NCBI RefSeq assembly: GCF_027596085.1
Contig: NC_072452.1
Location: 4,289,814-4,353,813, forward strand
DNA length: 64,000 bases
Direction: 5' to 3'
From: Anoplopoma fimbria
Lineage: Eukaryota > Chordata > Actinopteri > Perciformes > Anoplopomatidae
Below are positions 1 to 12,515 of the stretch, in pieces. The notes beneath the pieces were generated by a model. That model ran no database searches and had not been told where the DNA came from. It saw only the letters and a program-made list of their open reading frames with translations. Each line of letters starts with the position of its first letter. Position 1 is the stretch's first letter. A program made the translations under genes and the position numbers.

Positions 1-2436
1 CCATGTAGTTGTTGTATCATTGTTATTGTTTTGTTATTGCTCCTTGCTAATCTCTTATTAGTAGAATCTGTGTCTTTAAAGGTTGTCATTTCTCCTTTAG
101 TTAAAAACTGGGATCAGGTCCTACTTCCTCAATGAGCAAAAATCACTTATATTCCAATTACCAATGTACATGCTCAAAATCACAAGCCCTTCCAGGACAA
201 TTTTGGCAGCCTCCAGGTAAAACGATTTGCTTTCTGTTTAATAAAGGCCTTTAAACGTCAAAATATCATGAACGTTGCCAGTGTAGACTTTGAAAAAAAA
301 TGTGCATCGCTTCTTTTATTTCAAGTTGCGTTTAACCTTAGTCGCTGCTAACGCGTTCTCCTTCCCAATGCGCCAAGTGAGTCAGTGGCCCTAAGCGTCT
401 GATGCTGGTGAGCTAAGAACCCTTTAGCATCTGAGCGAGACGCACCCAACTCAAATGTAAACCCATCCATGTCATTATAAGATTCTAAGCGTGAGAAAGT
501 CAATGAAGGGCCGGTGTGGGGGTGGGGGGAGAGTTTGGACAGGTGTAACACACATAGGACTTTCACCCAGGAGACCGCTGTTTGTGTCCTGTGTCAATAC
601 CAGTTATTTAACAGAATGGACTAACACCAGTAACAAAAGAAGCAGTTATTTATTTATTTCACACAACAAACATACATATTTCTACCCAAAACACAATATT
701 TTCTTTAACAAAGTTGTTTTTTTTAATAAGCAAACCTAAAAACGAACCTGTTTGAAGTTTGTTTTGAAAAGACACTAAGTATGTCCCAATAGGGCTTCTG
801 ACCAACCTTCCTTGTTTGACACTTTGGGAGGAAGAACATTTGTTGCTGCTTGTGTTATGCTACTAGGTTACTTTTTTAAGGGAAGGTAATGCTTTACTTT
901 TTTCACACTGGAGACCATGGTTAACAAGTTAACGAGTTCTGGATGTGGTTTGGTTTGAACAACAAAAGCACTTGGGTCAAGAAGCATCTTTAAAACTGTG
1001 AATAAAACACATTTAATTTCTGATAGTATTCACAGTAAAACTCACCCGTTAAGCTTTCATAATGAACCGGCAAAATCAGGAAATGCTGGGTTTTATCGGC
1101 ATGAACTTAACAGGACTGCAACTTAAGGCAAAATAGTATAACAAAGCAGATATCTGAACAGGAGAGAATAAACTGTCTTTATTATGTGTAGTAAAATCAT
1201 TGTGAAATGCAATAAACATCTGCAGTCTTTATGTTTTCTGCAGCTTGCTGTTTAAGCATTTTCTGGGAAAAAATGCTACGCCATTTAGCAAGCACTTCAC
1301 TTAAAAATAACACAGTGAAATTCGGATTTGTGACAAAACACATATTGTTTGTCTGCTGTCTCAACATAACCCGTGTGTCCTCAATGTGTTTTGACTGAAA
1401 GCAGACCAGTGTTTGAAACTGCCCACTTCCAGGGGTTAAGGCCGGTTCACGTCCAGCTGGGGACCTTCCCCTGCACGTCACACCGCATCGCGCATTTCCT
1501 GTCATCTCTCTATTGTCATGCAACAAAGGCATAAAATAATCCCTTTTGTGAACCGATCCTGTTAGATGTGTATGACGTGCAAACTGGGTATAGTTGGATC
1601 ATTTATAAGGTAAGTCAAACAGCAGTTGAACGGGTTGGAATCAGAGTATGGAATCTTACAAACACTTGTTGCTGGGATCAGGTTCATTTAAGTGACTCGT
1701 CCGCATCCAAATGGCTTTCACAGTATCAGGGGTTTGCTGAGTTAATACCTGCAGGAAGAAACAAGACATTTTAATGAGAAATTGAATAACTTAGTTGGCC
1801 AGCCCTAACCCTCATTAACTTTCATAATGTGCTGCCCTCTGGCAAATCACATCCGGTACAGACCTGAGAAAGTTGCTTCCATCAAAATCTGCTCATAACA
1901 GAAACGCAGGATCTTAGATGTTTCCAAATGATGAGAACTAAATGTCTCAACGTGGCATTTATCACGTACGTTTGTTCATCTACACCAATGCGATTACCTT
2001 TCCTCTTTTCTGTGTTTAACAATGAGGGACATTTGGCTGGATAGAAGATCTCTGTTTATTCTCGTCTGTTTCTCGAAAAACTATTCGTTTTAACCTGAAG
2101 CTGCAACAATCTACAAACATTTCCACAAAAGGAGAGTATCTCTGGAAGGAAATGGGGTGGTGAAGATGTTACCAGGAGGAAAAGATGAAGGATACAGATA
2201 ACTCCTTTCATATTTGGGCTTTCTTTTTTTTTGTCCCCACACAGCACAACCAGCAGGTACACACCAATCAGCAGGAACAGGAAGTAAGCACACCAGTCAC
2301 AGTTATCGAGGTAAAGCTGACCTTGATTACTGACCTGTGATCTGTGCTCAAAACATATTTGCATTTTCAGTACATACATCACACAGCACATATCACAACG
2401 GTTCATATGATATGTTACAAAAAGTTACTGCGTGCG
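1..2436. other. Presumed intron or upstream sequence, no gene seen
   Basis: AT-rich sequence with only short open frames in conflicting directions and no recognised protein motif. There is no microsatellite of note and no transposon end that I can name. Confidence 0.5.
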
Positions 2437-3012
2437 TTTTTTCAACGTAAAGTCCAGCAACACGTCCCAATTCCGGCTCGGTACAAGCATACAGTCTTTT
2501 TCAAAATAAACTCCTGTCTTCAAAGGAAACAACTGAGTTAGATTTAGGCAACAACAACAAAAAAAAAAAACTACTAAAGTCAAGTTTAGGAATAGATTGT
2601 CAAATACTTAGTTAGGTTTAGGCAACAAACTACTTAGTTAGGTTTAGGAAAAGATTGTGAAATGCTTAGTTAGGTTTAGGATAAAACACTACTTAGGTAG
2701 GTTAAGGAAAAGGCTGTCATTTTGGTCTAAATAAATGCAGTTACTGAAGTATGCAAGGTACGTGACAAATATATCAATGTTGACTTCTTGTATGCATGGG
2801 GAACAAACTTTCTTCTGGGTGAAAGATCGCTTCCAACCCATCCAACACCCTCTTCCGCCTGCACCGTGTGGTCTATTGCAGTTTGGTTGATTATTACGTG
2901 GATTACATTCAATTGTTTTATTGGTATATGTACAATTTACAGCACATTTCTTAGGTATAGCTACAAATGCTGGATAAAAACAGCCTCCACACAAGCACCT
3001 GGACACTCAGTT
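2437..3012 (+). repeat. GTTAGG-type dispersed repeat, copy 1 (long)
   Basis: The core holds repeated phrases of the form TTAGTTAGGTTTAGGAAAAG and TTTAGGCAACAAA. The left flank (ACAGTCTTTTTCAAAATAAA) and right flank (GCTGGATAAAAACAGCC) recur, diverged, around the copy at 41570-42035, so this is one element of roughly 500-570 bp and not a simple repeat. The family could not be named; no clear terminal repeats were found. Confidence 0.65.
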
Positions 3013-3159
3013 TAAACCAAAATCAATATAAATGATATGCTTAATAAACCCGGCACAGTACACACATTGGGGCACTAAGGCAGTCATGTACAGACTATAT
3101 ACACACATACTGTATGTATAGGGACACCTGCAGATAAGTGAAGATGAGACGCACACCTA

Positions 3160-3420
3160 CACACATGCATGTAAAGGGTAAAGACACATGCACACACACG
3201 TACACACACCCAGGCCTGCACAGAGACCACTGTGGTCTTAGAGGCTACATGCTGAATGTGATGTTATTAGAAGTGGCTTAATGGTGCCATAGTGTGTCCC
3301 TTCTCAGCCACACACACACACACACAGAGACACACTCGCATTAAGACGCAACACACAGACCATAAACTTACCCAGGACCACAGAGCACACTCATGTATTA
3401 GCACACACGACAGGGATTCA
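3160..3420. repeat. Interrupted CA-rich low-complexity tract
   Basis: Scattered CACACA runs, the longest at about 3310-3325, separated by unrelated sequence. It looks like a decayed microsatellite. Confidence 0.55.
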
Positions 3421-3924
3421 ATGTTTCTTTCTGTCTTTCTCCCTCTTTTTCTTTATTCATATAACAAGGAGCATACATGTTCATGAGCATAATTATTCAG
3501 CAATGAAAATGTAATAAATTTAGCCAAATGTCTTACTCTCCAATGCTGTCCATGGGGAAGGTAATGCTAAAAACATTAAAAATACATATTCAGTACAAGG
3601 CTTTTTCTGAAAGATACAAGTGACGAAAGGCTTAAATTTAACTAAGAAAAAACATAGCCAGGCACAGAACAGGAACACAGAGCACACTATAGTTGAATTT
3701 ACTATACCAAGGATGACTAACCATCACACGCAGGAGGTACAAAGACAACACTTTACTGCATATAAAAAATGACATGCAATTTCATTAGTTCCGACTTGAC
3801 AGATGTGAATAAACAGATCTGAGTGATCAAACTGGAAAGTTTCCTGTTAAAATGAAATGGTTGAAAGTACATCACATTGAAAAGCCTCGTTATCTATTCA
3901 TGGCACACTATGTAGCCAAATGAC

Positions 3925-5130
3925 GACGGCGCATGGCGACTTGATGATCTGGTAACGGACGAGTGATGAGATTGCTGCCGTCGTGAATGCCGAAGTGGGT
4001 GACTAGATGGCTATTTCACTGGCTAGTTAACTGTCTGACTTTTTTTTACAAGATTGGGTGAAGATAGAATGGACAATGTGACTAGATGACTTGCAAGGTT
4101 GCTACTATATCCTCTGACTAGGTCAGGAGAGGACTGAGAGGGCTCCTGGCAGTCCCTGGTTCGGATAGTCCATGTCAATGTGTCCTTGGGCAAGACGCTT
4201 AACACCAAATTGCTACCGAATGCTATGCATTTGGTGTATGTTTGTGTAGTAATGGTTAGATAGTTCTGATAGGCATGGTAGCCCCTGCCATCAGTGTGTG
4301 AATGGGTGTATGACATGTAGTGTTAAAGAGCTTTAAGTGGTCAGAAGACTAGAAAAGCACTTTACAAGTACAAGTCCGTTTTACATTTACTTAAAAAGAT
4401 AATTTGATGACTGATAATTGGATTGGATGACTGATTATAGGATAAATAGATCAATCAATCAAGATGACTGAGTGGATAACTTCATTAAGGTGACAAGGTG
4501 ACCGGTTATAGGTGACTGTCTGACCAGGTGGTTGGTCAATGACTAGCAAGGTGCCAAGATGACTGAGTAGATGACTTGCGGTACAACTGGTTCTCCAGAT
4601 GACTGAGCAGGGGACCAGGCGACCTGATGACTGACTCGGTAAGAGGTGACTTGGTAGGTGAATGTCTGACTAGGTGACATGATGTCTGGTCAGGTGATGA
4701 GGTCACTCACCTGGTGACTGTGTGACTAGGTAATACGATGGCTGAGAGGTTACGGGCTCATTCCCAAGATGACTTGGTTATTGACTTGTTGACTTAGATT
4801 AGTGAGTGGGAGAGTTAATGACTGTTGACGAGATGAATGACTTGCTGAAGAGAGGACTAACAAGATGAGTTGATAACCGTTTAGGTGACTTGATGAACAA
4901 ATGAATGACGTGTTGACTTGGTAACTGATCAGGTGACACAGTTACTGGACTTTGTCACAAGTTGAATGACTGTTTAACAAAATGACTTGCAGGTTGTCTG
5001 CCTGACTTGACGGGATGAATGACTAGGTGACAAGACAACCGATGGGCCTGGGTGCCAGAATGGTTGACTCTTGTGAGTGACTGGCTGAAAAGGGGACCTG
5101 CTTGCTGGGTTAGGTGGATGATTGAGTCAA
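3925..5130. repeat. Degenerate TGACT-rich minisatellite
   Basis: For about 1.2 kb the sequence keeps returning to phrases such as GATGACT, GGTGACT, TGACTAGGTGAC and TGACTTG with irregular spacing of roughly 8-20 bp. This indicates an old, heavily diverged tandem repeat. A SINE-like repeat at 4150-4390 interrupts it. Confidence 0.65.
4150..4390 (+). mobile_element. tRNA-type SINE-like repeat (family 2), degraded
   Basis: Begins near a B-box-like GGTTCGGATAGTCC. It continues with TGTCCTTGGGCAAGACGCTT, then CCATCAGTGTGTGAATGGGT, and ends with CTTTAAGTGGTCAGAAGACT and AAGTACAAGTCC. These phrases are typical of an abundant teleost repeat. Related pieces lie at 29262-29400 and, reversed, at 46190-46415. 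Confidence 0.6.
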
Positions 5131-6455
5131 TTGATTTTTATAAAAAAGGCTTGCTGGTTGACCGTCGCACTCTGATTGGCTGGCTTGCTGGTTATGAGGG
5201 TGACTGTAGATAATGAAAAGAAGAAAATGGCCTTGGGAAGGGAGTTATTACATCTGCTGATTTAAATTAGCAATAAAATCTTAGTTGTCTGGTTTTAAGT
5301 GGGTTAATTGTAAACTAAACTCTGTAATCCAGGCTGACCTGCTGAGCAATAGCCATTGATTTGCCCCATTTCCCCCCCTTGGTGTAAACGTGCCCTATCC
5401 ATGCCTCCCTGCCCTGCTAAGTCTTTCTCTTACTCTCCAATTTCTCTCCTCCTTGTATCGCCTCCCATACTTAGTTATCCATTATGTGTTGCCCGTCTGT
5501 TGTGTACCTCCTCCCTCTTCCCGCCACCACCACTCGCAGAGCAGTGACCGATTTAAGGGACAATCCATTTCTCTTTTACCCCGATTATCACAGAGCTCCT
5601 CTTAGTAATGGAACCGGGCTGCCTAGTCAATGGGGTTGTATTGGAATACGATACCCCTAGTGAATGGAGCGGTGCTGGATCATGAATAGCCCAAGGTGGC
5701 AATAAAACTGTCTGTGTGTCTCACTGTGCTGTGAGAGACACATCATTCAGATTTTTAACAAGGCCTCAATGGAAAATAATTACTTTTCAGAGAGAGGCTT
5801 CCCTCATCTCCTTCTTTCGACATTAAGGCAAGGGCCTTTTCAAGCTTTTACCCTCCACAGTTACAAAAAAATAAATGAAGGTGAATTGCGACTGTATCGG
5901 ATATGTCCCTAATGGAGAAGGCTACCCAACAGGCACATTGTTTTACACAAATCTGCTTAATAACAAAAGCCAGCTTCCAGGCATGCTCAGAGGCTCCTGT
6001 AGAGAAGAGGAGCTGCAGCCTCGAGTGTAAAAGTCACCCACGACTTTTACAGCTAAGTCAGGGCCGTTTCTATAATTGGCTGGTTTACTAGGTGTACTCC
6101 GCAGCATTTCTCGCACCTATTTTGCTAAAAGCGACATTTATTAATATAATAAATCTCTTGTCTCTTTGCAGCCGTGCATCCTCGCAGCCAGGATATTGTT
6201 AGTTCTTTCTTTTTATTACATTGGTCACCTTTTTGTCCTCTTTTTTTGCAAAGGGGGAGGCCAGTCTGCGTTTGGTGCATGGGTGACCTATGTGCTCGAA
6301 AAAGTCTCATTTTCAGAAGTCTGTACCAGCAGGGGTGTGGATTTTTGCAGCACAGAGAGTGGGGATGGAGAAAGTGAAAAGTATCTAAGGGAAACACTGT
6401 GTGTGTGTGTTTGTGCCCAAAAATGTGGGCATTTGCCTGCCTGTGTTTACCACAG

Positions 6456-6456
<1 letters not shown>
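5131..6456. other. Intron, no gene; possible conserved noncoding stretch at 5540-5900
   Basis: No supported open frame. The part at 5540-5900 is compositionally balanced, free of repeats and contains homeodomain-type AATAATTA cores. This is only suggestive of a regulatory element. Confidence 0.3.

Positions 6457-6521
<65 letters not shown>
6457..6521. repeat. (TG)n microsatellite
   Basis: About 32 uninterrupted TG units. Open frames across it read as Cys-Val or His-Thr runs and are artefacts. Confidence 0.97.
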
Positions 6522-6525
<4 letters not shown>

Positions 6526-6589
6526 GTGCCATGTTGGACTCCAGACCAGCTCAGCAGCTGCTAATTACTCTGACAGAAAAAACTCCTTT

Positions 6590-6960
6590 CTGACTTTCTT
6601 TCTCTCCATTCAGCTTTCCCCTCTGTCACTGTTCTATTTCTTCCCTTTTCATATTTTTAACTCTCATCCTCCCTCCTCTCCAAGTTTTTGTCATTTCTTT
6701 TTTTTTCTCCCACATTTTCTCTTTTTCTCTCCGTCCTGCTTGCTATTACACAACACCCAAGGCTTTTCTCTCCTATACCTCCCTCTGTCCCTTCCTTCTC
6801 TTTCTCTCCCCGGCCTGTCATGCTGAGGCAGATGTCAACACTATAGGCTGGGCCGAAAATCCCCCTTTTCTTCTTCTCCACCTCTATCCCATTTTCTCTC
6901 AGTCTGTTGTCCTTTCTTCGTCACCACATCCTCCCACTCCTTTCTCCTGGCTTGACTTCT
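6590..6960. repeat. Polypyrimidine (CT-rich) tract
   Basis: Roughly 370 bp dominated by C and T on the + strand with no fixed unit. Open frames here are Ser/Leu/Phe-rich by composition only. Confidence 0.7.
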
Positions 6961-8770
6961 TTTTTAACATTTCTTATTTTCCAAAGATCAACTCAACTGA
7001 ACCTTTTTTCGTTCATTTTTATTGGCATCTGTAGGAATTAAAAAATACATGCAGACAAAATTGATGGGGCAAGAGGGTGACATACAAAACACTTTGATTT
7101 TGCGTTTTGTCTCCTCTTTATTTTCCTTCAGTCCTTTCCTACCTTCTTCGTCTTGAATTATTATGATGAAGGATGTGAGGTAAAGGACAGGACAGCTTTA
7201 ATATTCCAATGGAAATGTATGGAGGATGCACATCAATATGTGCTGAATGCAGTTGGAGAGCTAGAGTGGAGCTGAACAGAAAATGCCAATTTTACCAGAA
7301 AGGTACACATTTTTGATTTTGTTAATTTCATCTTCATTCATCAGATGATTGAATAATCTGACCGAGTGCTTCCGATGCAAAACAACAAGAGAATATCAGA
7401 ATGTTCTCAAGGCAAACGTGCGTATTGTTATGAAGTCTAATAATACAATTTTATTTTCCACAGATCCAGAAACAGCTTAAAAAAACAATATAATTGGTTT
7501 ATTTCATTACATCCTGACAATAATCAATGAATCAAATGATCTGATGACAAAAAAGAGAAACAAATCTGGTATCTTGCGTGACAAGCTGCTAGCTTAACAT
7601 CCGCCAGTTCTAACTATAACCATGTTGGTTGTAAACATTCATTATGAACATTTTGGGGGAGAGACTTTGAACGAAGTCCTTAAGGGATGACTATCATTTT
7701 TCACCAACTAGATTTTGCAACTTTTGGATCTAGTGCTGCTAGCTACTTTCATTGGAAAAATGTTGGTAGCACTAGGATGTTTTGTTGGATGATCTTTTAA
7801 ATCAAGCGTACTCTAGCTAGCTTCTCAAGTTTACCAACAGTACCTTTAATGTTCACCACCTCAGGGAAGCATACAATATGACATTTGTATTAAATATGTA
7901 TCTGACTCAGAAAGCTTAGCAAATGATTATTCATTTACAACAATGAATGCTAAATTGATAAACTCAAGTTATGGCAATTCTATATTCAAATGCTCAAAAT
8001 GTTCCTTCCTTGGGTGAAGTGGAAGATTCCTTAGCCTGCCATTTTAAATTGATCCCCGCAGTGTCCTGCATGAAATAATCTAATTCAGAGTCCCTTTACA
8101 AGCCAAGGTAAAACAAATAAACCAACCATAGAAAGCAAACTTTTTGGAACTTGTTGGAAAGGACTTCTAAGGAGCTCTAGCCCAGGTTATGTTGAAAGTT
8201 GACGGCTTTCAAAGTCACCAAAACTGGTTCTAATCAAACACATAAAGCTTATCATTTGGAGTTTGTTATCAGCAATACATGTCATTGTAGGAACAATTAA
8301 GGTTACCTCAACAATTCCTGAGAGAAATATATTAAGGCTCTTTATCAGCTATATGCTCAGTTAGGCTCACCAGCTAGTCAGTGCACTGCTAAGTAGCCCA
8401 CTGGGCAGGTAGCCGTGGATACACTGGGTTTAACAGAAGTTTTCTTTAGCTGAAAACTTAAGCTGAAAAACAATGCTGATGAGAGCTGATGGAGTGAACT
8501 GAAACAGTAAAGTTCAGGACTGTAATAACCAAAGCTATTAGCCGCCAGATGCTAAAACGTTCTGTAGAGCTGAGCAGACCGCCGAGTCGGCTGATTATTG
8601 ATGAATCTGTTGGTTCATAACTGAAAGTGGCATTTTTCACAGTGCACATACTTGTTTGAGAAATCCTGTTTCGAGCAGATTTAAATAACAGCAAATTAAT
8701 CCAGTTATTTATTTTAATTTTTTTCTGAGAAAGCTGCAGAAAGTCATCATCAATTCTATTCAATTCAGTT
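6961..8770. other. AT-rich intron, nothing recognised
   Basis: No coding signal, transposon end or array stands out. Open frames are under 110 codons and show no known motif. Confidence 0.45.
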
Positions 8771-8920
8771 TATTTGGATGTAAATACCCTCAAATTAAAG
8801 CTGAAAGTCTGCACTCAAAGCACATCTTGATTGTGTCATTTCAAATCCATTGTGGTTGTGTACAGAGGCAAAATGATGAAAATTGTGCCAATGTCCAAAT
8901 ATTTATGGACCTGACTGTAT
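8771..8920 (-). mobile_element. Tc1/mariner-like transposon terminus (fragment)
   Basis: On the minus strand the piece starts at a TA and reads ACAGTCAGGTCCATAAATAT, then TTTGGACATTGGCACAATTT and later a TTTAATTTGAGGGTATTTAC-like stretch. This is the subterminal sequence of a very common fish Tc1-like family. Only about 150 bp remain and there is no transposase here. Confidence 0.7.
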
Positions 8921-8934
8921 ATCGTTAGATAATT

Positions 8935-9190
8935 GATTTCAAAGGTGATCTGGGCCTAGTAGAATAACTTCAGTTTTGTCGGAGTTTAACATCAAGAAGT
9001 TGCAGGTCATCCAGGTTTTTATGTCCTTAAGACATGCTGGAAGTTTAGAGAACTGGTTAGTTTCGTCTGGCTTAATCGATAGATATAACTGGGTATCATC
9101 TGCATAACAATGAAAGTTTATTGAGTGTTTTCTGATAGTTTTCTGATAATATCCTCTAAAGGAAGCATCATCAAGGGAATTTGGTCTAAA
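8935..9190 (-). pseudogene. L2-like LINE reverse transcriptase fragment
   Basis: Minus-strand translation gives the catalytic RT motif YADDTQLYLSI; its YADD codons are the complement of 9095-9106. It is followed by a Lys-Thr-Trp-Met / Asn-Ser-Asp-Lys-Thr-Glu-Val pattern typical of L2/CR1-clade non-LTR retrotransposons. About 85 codons survive with no start, endonuclease domain or 3' tail, so this is a dead internal fragment. It directly abuts the Tc1-like terminus at 8771-8920. Confidence 0.8.
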
Positions 9191-9914
9191 AAAATCTTAC
9201 AAAGCCAGAATCGATGTTGATCCGAAAGCCTGTAGCAACACTGAAAACCCCATAATTATTGCTTTAAAATGTTATTGAGACAATATGAGAAGAACAGCTG
9301 CAGCTGCTACCCGCCTCTCTGAAAAAAAAGGAGCGACCCAAGTAAATTTAGAAAATCTGTGACAGCGAAGCAGCTATTGAAGGCTAAAGATCTCATTAGC
9401 TTTACTGCACATCCCAACGTTTTTAAATGTGACTTTTCACCATAACATCATACTGTGGACGTTTTCTGCTCGCCTGACTCGACCTTGCACCCGCACAAAT
9501 TTTGGACGAGGACCGCCTCACGTACACTGCTGTCCGTAAACGCGCACAGATCTCACTCTCCTCCTCTGTCTCATCTGGATCCAGGGTGTGGAAGGGATTG
9601 GCCGTTTGCTCCCCTCCCTCAGATGTAAACCTCAGTGAGGATGAGGCCAGACTGGAGAGGAGAGGAGGCGTCATATCCTGGCAGAATCTCCTCTCTGCCG
9701 TGTCGCCCTGAGGCGGGGGAAACAATGTTCCACGCTCCTCCTCTCTCTGGCCAAAGGAGCAAGAGATACTGAAAGAGAAGAGGGGGGAAAAAAGAGAGAT
9801 GGAGGAGGATGTGTGCAGTGTTGGCACACACCCCTTCCCTTCCTCTCTCCTTCTGGCAGACAAGCTATCTGACACAACTGATTACTCATCTCATTACAGT
9901 CAGCGCTTAACCTC

Positions 9915-9919
<5 letters not shown>

Positions 9920-9949
<30 letters not shown>
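9920..9949. repeat. (TG)n microsatellite
   Basis: About 15 TG units. Confidence 0.95.
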
Positions 9950-9952
<3 letters not shown>

Positions 9953-10161
9953 AATGGCCACATATCCACGCTTAATTGCGTGACCATACAAACACGCGTG
10001 CCCGCTCCTATCTGACCTTCCGTGTGCGTGTGACTGGCCTCAGTCCACTAAATGCACTCCAGGAAATACTCTGACGTTTGTCTCGACACAACATTTGATC
10101 TGACATATGTGGGTTTGGCATTTCTGAGCATGTTCTTAGCGGCCGTGTTTGTTCATTCATC

Positions 10162-10183
10162 GTGTGTGTGTGTGTGTGTGTGT
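10162..10183. repeat. (TG)n microsatellite
   Basis: About 11 GT/TG units. Confidence 0.9.
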
Positions 10184-12407
10184 ATGTACACGTTAACGGG
10201 ATTGTCTCCAGGCTCATCGGCGATATGATATGATTGGTTGGATAAAATCACCCAACAGGAGTGCCTCTGCTGTTGTCCTTGTGAAATCAATCCCTAAAAC
10301 ATCAGTGTACTCAATCACATTTATGCTAAGACTCGTCGGATAAAAACGTTTTATAAATGTAGACATTAACCATTTAAAGAACGAATAGAAAGTGTTATTA
10401 ATTAATATTTATGCAGTATTACTATCAAGGTACTGCAGATGGGACAGTTCATCTATTTTAGCCAGTGTTGTGCAAGTTCACACTCCACAAGAGCAAGCTT
10501 AAAGTTCGCAAATTTTAAATTGAACCAGTTCACGTTCATTGTTCACAATTTAGAATTTTAAACAAGGTTCGTCGTCCCCAAAAAATTGACTGGTTCCCTT
10601 TCGTTTTTTCAGTTTTTGTTTTTCAAACTGGTTGGATGTTATGGCCTTTAATTGGTCTCAAATCCTGCGCTGATAAAAAAAAAACAGACGCGCTATCATG
10701 TGATAAGGACGCATAGAACAGTATCTGCTTGCAAAGGGCATCCTTGCTCGCTTTTGGACTTTGGTGGCGGTCACGGAATAGACAATGGCTGGTGTCTCCA
10801 CTCCTTTCATCGCACTACCCATAAAGCATGCTGCTTGCCTGAAATCATTGGGTGCTGCAAAAACACCTGTGCCTGAGCATCGTTAACTCTCGCTCAGCAT
10901 CACGTTCATGAGTTGCAAATGGATACGCTCAGTCAAAAACATGAGCAGATTTAAGCTAACGCCGCCCAGCCCCATCACCAAAACTTCATACAAGACAAAT
11001 GATATTCTGGTATTCTTTCTGCTGCTTGTTTTGCCTGTTTGTGCTGATGATATTCTGCCCTTTAGCTTAAATGGAATCTCTCCCTCTCTCCTTTCTTTTC
11101 CCACTGTCAGTTGCTCTATTTCGTTCCCTCTCATCGTCAGCCAGAAGGTCACGTTTCACCTGCAGCCACACAACATAATAATCTCAACCTGACATAGAAT
11201 CCTTGTGCACGCGCATTTGAACAATGTGTCTCTTTTGTATCGCCCCTCTTTTTCCATGTCTGTGTACGAGCTCGCATATCTGGCAGAATTAAATTCCAGG
11301 AAACCCAGATGGCCTCCAATCCCGACTGAACCGAACATGAATTTTCCCCTTAGCCTTCAGGAGGCACGATTCAGAAAGCTCAGGATTGGCACCGTGAGCG
11401 GAGGCTGGTCTTTTTTGGCTCTGGCTGTCATGACGATGTACCCTGATCCCCAGAAAAATCCCTGTGGGTTCTCCCCATACAATCGGCCCCGCCATCTTTT
11501 CCGGTTCAGTCACTGGGAGGCTGTACATTGACGTGACAGTGCAGATAAAGGGAGGAGACAAATCGGCCCTCTTGTCGGCGGCCTGGGGAGACGACGGTTA
11601 ATGTTCGCCGTTATCAAATCTGACTGCTGGAGTCATGCGGTGGAGCTGTTGTAAAACACCTGCTAAATGCACAACTCGGACCGCATAGAGGTTGATTTCT
11701 ATGTTCTATGTTCTATGCCATAACTGGGGGTCTGGCTGAAGGAGGGGTGGTGGGGGAGTTGGGTGGTGGACCGTGGCGGTGCGGTCTGACAAAGAGGAGA
11801 ATGGAAACAAGCAGGAGTGAATTAAATTAATGAAACTGACCTTGTCGAACGACTCTGGGCTGTTTTTCAGAGTCCATGTTTGTTATAAAAAACAACATGA
11901 ACTTGAACTGTTTGTACTTTATTATTATTCATGAGAAAATCACAAGAACTTGTTACTGAGTTAACCCGCTTTTCTACTGTCATACACCACTGCATTGGGT
12001 TGTATAAATATATAAAAGAATAAATATCATGCATTTACTGGTAGAATTATTATACGCTGCTGTTTGGGAGTTGTGATCGACCAACAAATCCTTCCCCTCC
12101 TTAAAACTTCTTCGGTTTTCCAAGATTTTCCAACTCCATCTTCTTTGTGCCTTGCATTGTGGGACAAGCGTAACATGTCCTCTGACATAGGGAAGGGTCG
12201 GGTCCCTTATCTTCAGATTCTGATGGTGAAAACACCAACTGGTGCTACACTGTCACAGCTCATCTCTGCACACTCAACCCAGTAAGCAGAAAAAAAACAT
12301 GGGCTGCTTTTAACGTTGATATTTCTGAATGAAAAAAAAAAAAAGGTTTTATAAATATGTTTCATACCATCCTCTTATCACACTTGAAGAAAAACATAAT
12401 GCCATGC

Positions 12408-12515
12408 GGTTAAAGTTGAGAAACAAGTTAAGATTAGGTAACAAAACAACTTGGTTAAAGTTAGAAAAAAGATCATGGTTTGTGTTAAAATAATAATGTA
12501 ACTTCCATAAAAAAA
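12408..12515 (+). repeat. GTTAGG-type dispersed repeat, short copy
   Basis: Diverged core: GTTAAGATTAGGTAACAAAA, CAACTTGGTTAAAGTTAG, then a GATCATGGTTTGTGTTAAAA-like phrase shared with the copies at 16370 and 56376. Confidence 0.6.

Larger units (their letters stand above)
9200..12400. other. Intron with two short TG arrays, no supported gene
   Basis: TG microsatellites lie at 9921-9949 and 10162-10183. The stretch at about 11278-11660 is unusually GC-balanced and free of repeats, and holds a 108-codon open frame without recognisable domains; I treat it as a possible conserved noncoding element. TTCTATG is repeated near 11697-11717. Confidence 0.4.

Noticed and set aside
6399..6593. Cys-Val or His-Thr repeat proteins over AC/GT arrays (also near 21268, 31826, 44191, 46747, 61045)
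   Set aside because: Dinucleotide arrays are open in several frames by nature; they encode nothing supported.
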